From Undibacterium pigrum (lineage in GTDB: Bacteria > Pseudomonadota > Gammaproteobacteria > Burkholderiales > Burkholderiaceae_D): DNA of 64,000 nt. Both the position numbers and the translations under genes were made by a program. The stretch is from positions 522,155 through 586,154 of the forward strand of contig NZ_QJKB01000003.1 of assembly GCF_003201815.1 (NCBI RefSeq), given 5' to 3'. Positions 43,401-51,408 of the stretch are shown here, piece by piece (position 1 is the stretch's first letter; each line of letters opens with the position of its first letter). Under the pieces are notes generated by a model, which was not told where the DNA came from, did no database searches, and saw only the letters and a list, made by a program, of their open reading frames with translations.

Positions 43401-44567
43401 TCAATGCATCACCACCCTGCGCATTTTTTGCGAGATATAAGCAAGGCTGGCGAGACTCATCAAAGCGCAGACCAAAAATGCAATGCCAACTGAGGCGGTG
43501 CTCAGGGTTTCACCTTTTAATACCTGGTTCATCATCTGGTTTTGCGACAGTACCGGCACCCACTGGAACCAGGCAGGTTCGCGGCCAGGAAAGAGTATGG
43601 GGACCAGTGATACAAAGGGGATGAACATGGTCACCATCTGATTGCGTACCTGGGCTTCCTTGTAGCTTTTGCAGTCCAGTGAAATGGCGATCTGTATCGC
43701 TGCCACGCTTGCGGCCAGAGGCAACAAGACCAGCAAAAATCCCATGGCATCCTTGAAGTTGAACTGGAACTCGGCGCGCAGGGTTTCATTATGGATCAGC
43801 CATTGCGAAGGAAAGAAGCTGAAGATGGTCAGCACCACCACGCCCATGCCAACGATGGCGACTGCGCCCCATTTTCCTATGGTCAGTTGCCAGCCTGTGA
43901 CCGGGTTCATCATCAGTGGCTCCAGCGAGCCGCGTTCACGCTCACCTGCCGTGGTATCGATGGCGGCATACATGCCACCGAGGACGATGGCCATCAAGAC
44001 CATCATGGGCAGCATGGTGGTGATAGTGGCTTTGCGTTCTTCCGGTTTTTTCAGATGGCGTTCACGCACTTCTATGCGTTGCAATAACTCTATGGAGACA
44101 CCACGCATGGACAGCCCCAGGGAGGCGACTTCCTGAGAGTAACCATCCAGCAAACGACGCAAGGGGCGTACGCCGAATTCTGCCTGGCGGTTGGAGGTAT
44201 CAAAGGCGATTTCCAGTGTGCCCTTTTCGCCGGTCGCCAGTTTTTCATCAAAGTTGTCAGGGATTAGCAGGACAGGCTGATCCAACTCCTTGCTTTGTGA
44301 TTTGGCGGCGTAGTCTTCAGGTGCAGTCTTGATCTGGTAACCCTGACGCTGGATATAATTTTCCAGGCCGCGGGCATGTTCTATGCCCTTGACCATGACG
44401 GTGCGTTTTTCTTCTTGCGATTCGACTTGTGTCAGGACCACAGAAAAAATCAGCAACATCAAAGGCACGCCCAGCAAAGAACTGATCAATGCCACCAGCA
44501 GGGTACGGCGGTCACGCAGGGCATCGCGCAATTCCTTGCGCAAGATAGCTAAAGTTGCTTTCATCAA
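43401..44567 (-). CDS. natB: ABC-2 type permease, NatB-like
   Basis: The protein has 388 residues. One N-terminal membrane segment (about 21-45) is followed by a large extracytoplasmic domain and five C-terminal membrane segments, the ABC-2 layout. It carries the NatB-like features RKELRDALRDRRTLL and GGMYAAIDTTAGERERGSLEPLMMNPV. It pairs with the ATP-binding gene by a 4-base overlap. NatAB exports sodium in Bacillus. Substrate identity here is by similarity only. Confidence 0.85.
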   Translation of the reverse strand: MMKATLAILRKELRDALRDRRTLLVALISSLLGVPLMLLIFSVVLTQVESQEEKRTVMVKGIEHARGLENYIQRQGYQIKTAPEDYAAKSQSKELDQPVLLIPDNFDEKLATGEKGTLEIAFDTSNRQAEFGVRPLRRLLDGYSQEVASLGLSMRGVSIELLQRIEVRERHLKKPEERKATITTMLPMMVLMAIVLGGMYAAIDTTAGERERGSLEPLMMNPVTGWQLTIGKWGAVAIVGMGVVVLTIFSFFPSQWLIHNETLRAEFQFNFKDAMGFLLVLLPLAASVAAIQIAISLDCKSYKEAQVRNQMVTMFIPFVSLVPILFPGREPAWFQWVPVLSQNQMMNQVLKGETLSTASVGIAFLVCALMSLASLAYISQKMRRVVMH

Positions 44568-45394
44568 TTAACTCCTGTCAGGGATTTTTGTGGATGCAAA
44601 AATGCCAGCTTGACGAATGCATCTTCGAAATTGTTTTCGCCGGATTGCTGTAGCAATTCATCGACCGTGCCATGGGCCACGTCCTTGCCATCGGCAACGA
44701 TGACAACCTGGTCGCACAGGCGCTCAACTTCCTGCATGATGTGGGTAGAGAAAATGATGCACTTGCCACCACCTTCTGGCGAACGCAGGAAGCGCAGGAA
44801 CTCTCGCAAGGCACGGGTAGCAACTACGTCGAGGCCATTGGTAGGTTCATCAAGGATGATGTTCCTGGGGTCATGGACGAGCGCCCTTGCCAGCGCAGTT
44901 TTCATGCGCTCACCCTGGCTGAAACCATCGGTACGGCGGTCAAGCAGTTTGTCCATATCCAGCCATTGCGACAATTGCTTTGTACGTTGCTCTGCATGTT
45001 CACTATCCATGCCATGCAGCACACCATAATACTGAATATTTTCTCTGGCGGTCAGGCGTGGATACAAGCCCCGGGCATCCGACAGCACGCCCATATGGGA
45101 CTGAGTGGATGAAGTACCCGCCTTAACAGCAGTACCATCCACCGTGATCTCGCCTTTGTCTGCTTCCAGCAAGGCAGCAATCATGCGCAGCGAGGTGGTC
45201 TTGCCTGCGCCATTGGCACCCAGCAAACCAGTGATGCAGGCATCCTGCGCACTGAAGCTGACGCCATTGACTGCCTTGACGACCTCACTGTTTTTTTTCA
45301 TCAGGCCCAGAGTGCGGGCAGTCTGGACCAGGGCATTGCCTGAAGATTTACCCTGGCGCACAAATTCTTTATGCAAGTCATTGACGATGATCAT
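44564..45394 (-). CDS. natA: ABC transporter ATP-binding protein, NatA-like
   Basis: The protein has 276 residues. It has Walker A GANGAGKTT, the signature FSQGERMKTALARAL (SQGE in place of LSGGQ), Walker B NIILDEPTNGLD and the H-loop FSTHIM. It is the energy unit for the permease encoded next, and overlaps both its neighbours by 4 bases in a three-gene operon with the upstream hydrolase. Confidence 0.9.
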   Translation of the reverse strand: MIIVNDLHKEFVRQGKSSGNALVQTARTLGLMKKNSEVVKAVNGVSFSAQDACITGLLGANGAGKTTSLRMIAALLEADKGEITVDGTAVKAGTSSTQSHMGVLSDARGLYPRLTARENIQYYGVLHGMDSEHAEQRTKQLSQWLDMDKLLDRRTDGFSQGERMKTALARALVHDPRNIILDEPTNGLDVVATRALREFLRFLRSPEGGGKCIIFSTHIMQEVERLCDQVVIVADGKDVAHGTVDELLQQSGENNFEDAFVKLAFLHPQKSLTGVN

Positions 45395-46866
45395 GGCTTG
45401 GCCTCCTTGCCAGTTTTATTGGCAGAGGGCGCAACAGGTGCCTGCCATGCCAGTGCACGTGGTATCTGGCGCACACAGGCGGTATCAAGCTTGATGGCCT
45501 CGCTGTCTTCCTTGGCGTTCAGGAAACGGTGTACGACATCGCGCACGCAACCTTGTGCCAGCAAGCCATGGCCAGTGTTTTCTATTTGTACATGCAGTGC
45601 CTTAGGCCCCAGTGCCTTGGCGACTTCTGTACCATGCCTGGTTGGTGTCACCGGGTCGAGGCCACCACTGAGCAGCAAAGCGGGGGATGCGCTTTGAGGA
45701 ATAGTGAAGAAGGCGGCGGGTATCTCGGCACGCGGCCAATTTTTGCAAGTCTGGGTATACATTTCTGCCATGAGTTTTTCAAAATCATCATTGGCGGGCA
45801 AAGTCGCAGACTGGGCAAAGGCTTCACCGCACCAGACCGAGAAATGCATGCCGTAAGAAATACCACCTGGGCCAGGCAAGGCAGTAGCACCGCTCATGGT
45901 GATCAGCGGCGCATAGTTGCCCTGCTCTGCCTGTGTCAGTGCATATGGCAGGGCAGCCAGTGAATTGGGGTTATACAAGGTTTTATGTACCAGACCCAGC
46001 AAGCCGTCACGTGTCATGTCCATCTTCATGGGCGTACCCATGCGCGGATGTAGCATGCTGATTTTTTGTGGCTGGCTGGCCAGCAATTTTTTCCAGCGAT
46101 TTGCCAGATCAGGATAACTGGTATTGCAGGCTGGTTCTTTGACGCAATCCGTGAACAAGGCATCGAGTGCCTTTTGCGCATCGGAACTGGCCAGGCGCAT
46201 GCTGGGTGGCACCACGCCATCGAGCACAATGCGGCGCACTGATTGCGGATACTGGCGCAAGTATTCCAGTCCGGCACGGGTGCCATACGAAGCCCCGACC
46301 AGATTGATGCGGCCATAGCCTTGATGCAAGCGCACGGCTTCCAGGTCTTGCATGGCGATGCTGGTGCTGAAGTATTGCAACTCACCATAAGGCAAGGTTT
46401 GCAACTGGCGCATGCAGTCATCAGTCATTTTGACTTTTTGTTCTGGCGACAAGACCTCATCGGCTTTTTCCAGCGCCGGGCATTCCAGCGGTGCGCTGCG
46501 CCCTGTACCACGCTGGTCAACAAATACCAGGTCACGGCGGCGATTGAGACGCGACATCAGGGCCGTACCCCAATTCGACACACTGATGGCACTTTGCCCT
46601 GGCCCGCCAGCCAGCAGGAAAACCGCATCCGGCAGCTTGTTGCGATCTTGCGATGGCACGACGACATAATGGATATCGATCTGCTTGCCTTGCGGCTGCG
46701 CCGGGTTCAGCGGCCTCTGAATCTGGCCGCATTGCACTTCCTGGGGGAAGTCTGGCAAGCGGCAAGGCTTGGTGGTGGTAGTGGCTGCAGCAGCGTGTGC
46801 ATAGCCCGCCACCGCACCGCATAGTGCCAGCCCGGACATGAGTCTGAGCATGAATCTTTTTTTCAA
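45391..46866 (-). CDS. Secreted alpha/beta hydrolase (TAP/proline iminopeptidase type)
   Basis: About 491 residues from a TTG at 46866, chosen because AGGAG lies 6 bases ahead and the resulting N-terminus (KKRFMLRLMSGLALCGAVAGYAHA) is a proper signal peptide. The frame open to 47157 crosses a mobile palindromic element and is not the gene. It shows the oxyanion region LLAGGPGQS, FVDQRGTGRS, the nucleophile elbow GASYGTRAG, the aspartate in GGLDPVTP and the histidine in ENTGHGLLAQGC. Relatives are tripeptidyl aminopeptidases. It heads the operon with natAB. Confidence 0.88.
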   Translation of the reverse strand: MKKRFMLRLMSGLALCGAVAGYAHAAAATTTTKPCRLPDFPQEVQCGQIQRPLNPAQPQGKQIDIHYVVVPSQDRNKLPDAVFLLAGGPGQSAISVSNWGTALMSRLNRRRDLVFVDQRGTGRSAPLECPALEKADEVLSPEQKVKMTDDCMRQLQTLPYGELQYFSTSIAMQDLEAVRLHQGYGRINLVGASYGTRAGLEYLRQYPQSVRRIVLDGVVPPSMRLASSDAQKALDALFTDCVKEPACNTSYPDLANRWKKLLASQPQKISMLHPRMGTPMKMDMTRDGLLGLVHKTLYNPNSLAALPYALTQAEQGNYAPLITMSGATALPGPGGISYGMHFSVWCGEAFAQSATLPANDDFEKLMAEMYTQTCKNWPRAEIPAAFFTIPQSASPALLLSGGLDPVTPTRHGTEVAKALGPKALHVQIENTGHGLLAQGCVRDVVHRFLNAKEDSEAIKLDTACVRQIPRALAWQAPVAPSANKTGKEAKP

Positions 46867-46892
46867 AGTGGTCTCCTGAAGTGCAATTATTT

Positions 46893-47184
46893 TAGAACTC
46901 ATTTCATCAATAGGGATGAGATGCGTTTGCCTCATAACGTGGGCTGGCAAGGCGGACGAGGCAGTCAATAGCGGTGCTATTGATAACGAGTCCAACGCAG
47001 TCCAGCGCGCGTTATGAGGCAAACCCTCCGGGAACTGACGATTTGGGCGGATTGCAGCGCGTAGTGTGTCACCCTCCCTCGCTAAGGCACCAAGCCTTAG
47101 CAGCGCAGGGTAAACACATGAGGCCTTGCACTGCATCCCAAATCGTCTTGTTCGCACTCATCCCTATTGATGAAATGAGTTCTA
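46893..47184. mobile_element. MITE-like element 3 (292 bp, nested palindromes)
   Basis: Perfect 28-bp terminal inverted repeats lie at 46893-46920 and 47157-47184 (beginning TAGAACTCATTTC). Inside are a perfect 15-bp repeat (46925-46939 and 47010-47024, GTTTGCCTCATAACG), a central hairpin TCAATAGC-GGT-GCTATTGA (46965-46983) and a further pair GACGATTTGGG/CCCAAATCGTC (47037-47147). No transposase is encoded. It occupies most of the space between the hydrolase and mutY. Its core, read on the minus strand, has the same layout as the elements at 27058 and 56868. Confidence 0.75.
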
Positions 47185-47215
47185 TTAGCAAGCTCAGGAG
47201 TCTAAGCGCAAATAC

Positions 47216-48433
47216 TCAATCAGTAAATGGTAGCTGCGATTGCGTACCGAGATTCGTCAACAATGTCTTGATGGGTGCAGGCAAACCCAGTTGTGCGGCA
47301 TCATCAAGTGCATGCCAGCCATGCTCGCCTTCTGCGACTTCCAGATGGCGTTTTTTGAGTTGCACATGCACGGGCAGTATATGCAATTTGAAGTGGGTGA
47401 ATACATGGGCAAACACCGGCAAGACCCGGATGCTGGCAATATCACCAAAGCGGCTGGCACGCGCACGCACAGTCGCCATTTGCGCATCGACAGAGAAGGC
47501 ATCATCCTCGCCGCTATATTCCTGCATGCCTGCCAGTTCTGGCAGCGACAGCAAGCCACCCCAGATACCGGTTGGCGGCCGTCTTTCCAGCAAAACCTTT
47601 GCACCATCCTGCACCAGCAGCATGATGGCCTGTTTTTCTTTTTGTGCTTTTTTTGGTTTGCGTACAGGCAGCTCTGCCGTCCTGCCCTGAGCATAAGCCA
47701 CGCAACGTGGCTGGAAGGGGCATAGCGTGCATTTTGGGCTGCTGCGCGTGCAAACAGTAGCACCCAGATCCATCAGGCCCTGGGTATAAGCGCCTATGTC
47801 TTGCGCGGGCAATAAAGCCTGGGCGCGCAACCACATATTGTCTTCAACTGGTTTGGTGCCGGGATAACCGTCTATGCCAAACACACGGGCAAACACACGC
47901 TTGACGTTGCCATCCAGAATGGCTGCCACTGTGCCATAAGAAAATGCCGTGATCGCAGCAGCGGTTGAGCGACCTATGCCGGGCAATTCTTGCAGCAGGG
48001 CCGGGTCAGCCGGGAACTTGCCCTGGTATTTCTCCACTACCTGTTTGGAGCACTGATGCAGGTTGCGGGCGCGGGTGTAATAACCCAGGCCACTCCAGTG
48101 TTCCATCACTTGCTCAACTGGCGCTGCAGCCAGGTCAAACACGGTAGGAAAAGTCTCAAGGAAACGCTGATAGTAAGGGATGACTGCCGTCACCTGGGTC
48201 TGCTGCAACATGATTTCAGACAGCCAGACGCGATAGGCTTCACGGCTTTTTTGCCAGGGTAAACCATGGCGGCCATGCTGTTTTTGCCAGGCGATGAGCG
48301 CTGCAGAAAAACTGGGATCTACGTATGGGGCGACGTTTGGAGATATAGCAGACTGAGATTCAGACTTAACCCGAGGCTCAACCCGAGGCTGACCCGCCGG
48401 GTCAGCCTTGCTGCGTGATGCTGTGGACTTCAT
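47216..48433 (-). CDS. mutY: A/G-specific adenine DNA glycosylase
   Basis: The protein has 405 residues. The catalytic glutamate lies in WLSEIMLQQTQV, the helix-hairpin-helix in LPGIGRSTAAAI, the catalytic aspartate in ILDGNVKRV, and the 4Fe-4S ligands in CTRSSPKCTLCPFQPRC. The C-terminal NUDIX-like domain that reads 8-oxoG is present (LLERRPPTGIWGGLLSLPEL). About 40 low-complexity residues precede the catalytic domain. It excises adenine opposite 8-oxoguanine. mutM, its partner in the GO system, lies two genes away on the same strand. Confidence 0.96.
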   Translation of the reverse strand: MKSTASRSKADPAGQPRVEPRVKSESQSAISPNVAPYVDPSFSAALIAWQKQHGRHGLPWQKSREAYRVWLSEIMLQQTQVTAVIPYYQRFLETFPTVFDLAAAPVEQVMEHWSGLGYYTRARNLHQCSKQVVEKYQGKFPADPALLQELPGIGRSTAAAITAFSYGTVAAILDGNVKRVFARVFGIDGYPGTKPVEDNMWLRAQALLPAQDIGAYTQGLMDLGATVCTRSSPKCTLCPFQPRCVAYAQGRTAELPVRKPKKAQKEKQAIMLLVQDGAKVLLERRPPTGIWGGLLSLPELAGMQEYSGEDDAFSVDAQMATVRARASRFGDIASIRVLPVFAHVFTHFKLHILPVHVQLKKRHLEVAEGEHGWHALDDAAQLGLPAPIKTLLTNLGTQSQLPFTD

Positions 48434-48437
48434 TACT

Positions 48438-50375
48438 TCAGGCAGCCACCCTGAGTGCAGCCAGCTCTGCCGTCAATGCTGATTTCAAGCCATCTTCCAG
48501 ATCAGTCAGCGCTTTTTTCTGCGCATCGATATCTGCCTGCAAGCTCTCGAACGAGGATATCTTGTCTTCCAGGCTGTCGGTCGCCACATGGATACGCTGT
48601 ATCGACTGCATGCGGTTTTTCAACTGGCCCTTGTGTTCACGTATCTGTGCTTCCAGCGGTGCCATAACGACTTTTTGCCAGGCTTCGACATCGCGGTTGG
48701 CTTGCAGGAAGCTTTGCTTGACGCGGGCAGCAACAGAATCAAAGAACTTGTGCATCAACACGACTTGTGGTGTCGTCAGCAGAGTAGCGGTACTGAACTG
48801 CTTTTGGTACACGCCTTCAATCGCTTCAACTTCCTTGATGTATTTGTCGAGCGAGAATGACATCGGTGCCGACAAGGCCAGACCATGCTCGGTCGAAAAC
48901 TTGCGGTACATGACGGTCATCATTTCCGAAATTTCATCAGTCTTTCTATTCGATGTCTGCAGGTTCAACTTCACCTGGGCAAAGAATTGTTTGACCGATT
49001 CACGCAGGCCGATAGAGAATTTGCTCTTCTCCATGGCATCACGTGATTTACGGATTTCTTCACGCAGGATATCCATGCCAAGGCTGGTGTAGACCTCGGT
49101 AGACAAACGGGTGAAGACCGAACGTGTGCCCTGCATGCGCAAGAGGCTGGCGTCGAATTCTTTTTTCTCGGCATCGATACGCTTCATCATGTGTTCGATG
49201 ACGTTCATATTCTTGCCACGCAAGCTCTTCAATTCCATCATCTGCTCAACCATGCTGCGGCTACGGGCAGAAATAACTGATTGTTGCGCGTGGATGATTT
49301 CATTGATTTCTGAAGTCAGCTGGGCACGGATGATATTTTGCTTGGCTGGTATCAATTCCTTGGACAGGGCATATTCCAGCGTGGGCAGGCGGCTCTTGGC
49401 CAGCAGGGGTGCATCTTTATTGATCTTGGCAACCAGGCCTTTTTGCGCAGAGATAGGGAAAATCTGCTTTTCTTCCAAACCCAGTGTATGTGCAACTGTA
49501 CTCACCTGGCGGACAATCTGCGCTTCGATTTCTTCCGGCGTGCGCAATTCATCCCACATGCTGTCTATCTTGTTCAAGACCACCATGCGGCCAGGTCCGT
49601 TGCCTATATTATTGCGCCAGACATCGATATCGCTCTTGGTCACGCCAGTGTCAGCAGCCAGGATGAACAATACGGCATGCGCATTCGGGATCAGGTTCAG
49701 TGTCAGTTCCGGCTCGGTACCGATGGCATTCAGGCCAGGGGTATCGACGATGATCAGACCTTCTTTCAACAAAGGATGCGGGAAATTGATAATGGCATGA
49801 CGCCATTGAGAAATCTCTACCAGGCCATCTTCATCGATTTCCAGCGGTGCATCCGGGTCTTCTTCATCGAACAGGCCATACTGCTTGGCCACTTCTATGC
49901 TGACTTTCTTGGTCAGGCTGACTTGCTTGAAGGCTTCCAGCATGCCGTCGCCAGAGCTGATATTCAGCGGCAAAACCGTCCAGACATGGCTTTGGCCCTT
50001 GTATTCACTGGTCGATTGCGCTTCTGCCCGGGTTTCTATGGGCAGCAGGCGTATGCAAGGCGGTATGGTGTCGTCGTACAAAAGCTCGGTCGGGCACATG
50101 GTGGTGCGGCCAGCAGATGACGGTAAGATGCGCTGACCGTAGTCAGCAAAGAATATGGCATTGATGAGTTCGGACTTGCCGCGTGAAAATTCAGCAACAA
50201 AGGCGATGGACAGTTTGTCGTCAACCAGACGCTCCATCAGGCGTGCAATACGCTGATCACTGGCGGCATCGGCCATATCCGATCCATGTATCCATGACCG
50301 GTACTGCTCCAGCGCTTTGACCACTCCTTTGCGCCAGTCGCTGTACTCCTGGAATTTCTGAACCAGATTGCTCAT
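48438..50375 (-). CDS. Dynamin-like GTPase
   Basis: The protein has 645 residues. The GTPase domain has G1 FSRGKSE (residues ~63-69), the switch I threonines in GRTTMCP, G3 VDTPGLN and G4 LNKID. A long helical region (~330-645) with coiled-coil character follows, ending in DSLEDKISSFESLQADIDAQKKALTDLE. It has no obvious transmembrane paddle. Bacterial dynamin-like proteins remodel or protect membranes. It ends 4 bases before mutY on the same strand, which suggests co-transcription without an obvious functional link. Confidence 0.9.
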   Translation of the reverse strand: MSNLVQKFQEYSDWRKGVVKALEQYRSWIHGSDMADAASDQRIARLMERLVDDKLSIAFVAEFSRGKSELINAIFFADYGQRILPSSAGRTTMCPTELLYDDTIPPCIRLLPIETRAEAQSTSEYKGQSHVWTVLPLNISSGDGMLEAFKQVSLTKKVSIEVAKQYGLFDEEDPDAPLEIDEDGLVEISQWRHAIINFPHPLLKEGLIIVDTPGLNAIGTEPELTLNLIPNAHAVLFILAADTGVTKSDIDVWRNNIGNGPGRMVVLNKIDSMWDELRTPEEIEAQIVRQVSTVAHTLGLEEKQIFPISAQKGLVAKINKDAPLLAKSRLPTLEYALSKELIPAKQNIIRAQLTSEINEIIHAQQSVISARSRSMVEQMMELKSLRGKNMNVIEHMMKRIDAEKKEFDASLLRMQGTRSVFTRLSTEVYTSLGMDILREEIRKSRDAMEKSKFSIGLRESVKQFFAQVKLNLQTSNRKTDEISEMMTVMYRKFSTEHGLALSAPMSFSLDKYIKEVEAIEGVYQKQFSTATLLTTPQVVLMHKFFDSVAARVKQSFLQANRDVEAWQKVVMAPLEAQIREHKGQLKNRMQSIQRIHVATDSLEDKISSFESLQADIDAQKKALTDLEDGLKSALTAELAALRVAA

Positions 50376-50477
50376 GTTCCCCTCAGTTAACTTTTTTGAT
50401 ATTCCAAGTATATATGGAAGCGTTAAAAAAATACGCGTAAATCGAATTTTGCTTACATTTCAGCCAGATTTGTGGGT

Positions 50478-51299
50478 TTATTTCTGACATTTTGCACAAT
50501 AAAAGCTGCTACGTTGTCCTTGTTTTATCTGTTTGACAGGCTCGCCGCAAACGCGGCAGGGCTCTCCCGTGCGGTCATACACAAAATAAGATTGCTGAAA
50601 ATAGCCACTTTGACCATCCACTCCCATGAAATCCTTGAGGGTGCTGCCGCCCTGCTGTATGGCTGCTGCCAGGGTGGCGCGTATGGCCTCTTCCAGTAAA
50701 GTATAGCGCTTAAGGCTGATGCGTCCAACCTGAGTTTTAGGGTTAATGCCTGCTCTGAACAGGCTTTCAGATGCATAAATATTACCAACCCCAACCACGA
50801 TGTCCCCGGCCAGCAAGACTTGCTTGATGGGGGCGCTACGGTTTCTGGTTAATTTATACAATAATTCTGCACTAAAACCGGCTTCCAGTGGCTCTACGCC
50901 CAGTTGGCGTATCAGCAAATGCTCTTCGAGCTCACCATCGGCGGCATCATGCCAGAGCACGGCACCAAAGCGGCGTGGGTCTGTCATGCGCAAGGCAAAA
51001 TCACCGACGACAATATCAATATGATCATGCTTTGCTGCCTGTACGTCCTTATCCAGCACACGCAGATGCCCCGACATGCCCAGGTGGATGAGCACAGTGC
51101 CATGCTGGAAATGCAATAAAAGATATTTGCCCCGACGCCCGGTCGCCATGATGCGCTGCCCATTCAACAAGGCGGGCAGATTTTCAGGGAAAGGCCAGCG
51201 CAAGCCGGCACGGCGCATGATCACATTGGTGACTTGCTTGCCAGTCAGATGCGGCTCTACGCCGCGACGGGTCACTTCTACTTCAGGTAATTCTGGCAT
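50478..51299 (-). CDS. mutM: Formamidopyrimidine-DNA glycosylase
   Basis: The protein has 273 residues. The N-terminal PELPEVEVTRRG gives the catalytic Pro2 and Glu3. The intercalation region MRRAGLRWP, the helix-two-turn-helix region VGVGNIYASESLFRAGI and the C-terminal zinc finger CRVCGEPVKQ with FYCAKCQK are all present. It removes 8-oxoguanine and FapyG. It diverges from the TPR lipoprotein gene. Confidence 0.97.
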   Translation of the reverse strand: MPELPEVEVTRRGVEPHLTGKQVTNVIMRRAGLRWPFPENLPALLNGQRIMATGRRGKYLLLHFQHGTVLIHLGMSGHLRVLDKDVQAAKHDHIDIVVGDFALRMTDPRRFGAVLWHDAADGELEEHLLIRQLGVEPLEAGFSAELLYKLTRNRSAPIKQVLLAGDIVVGVGNIYASESLFRAGINPKTQVGRISLKRYTLLEEAIRATLAAAIQQGGSTLKDFMGVDGQSGYFQQSYFVYDRTGEPCRVCGEPVKQIKQGQRSSFYCAKCQK

Positions 51300-51408
51300 G
51301 GGAGGGAACTTTTACCATTACAATTTGACACAGTGTATAAGCGCTAGCGCACGCACAGTTGTGCAGCTTCAGCGTAAAATCAGTTATCAACGTCAAATCG
51401 GATTCGTT

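Noticed and set aside
46867..47157. Upstream extension of the alpha/beta hydrolase frame
   Set aside because: It is encoded by the mobile palindromic element. A signal peptide with a Shine-Dalgarno sequence begins at the TTG at 46866.
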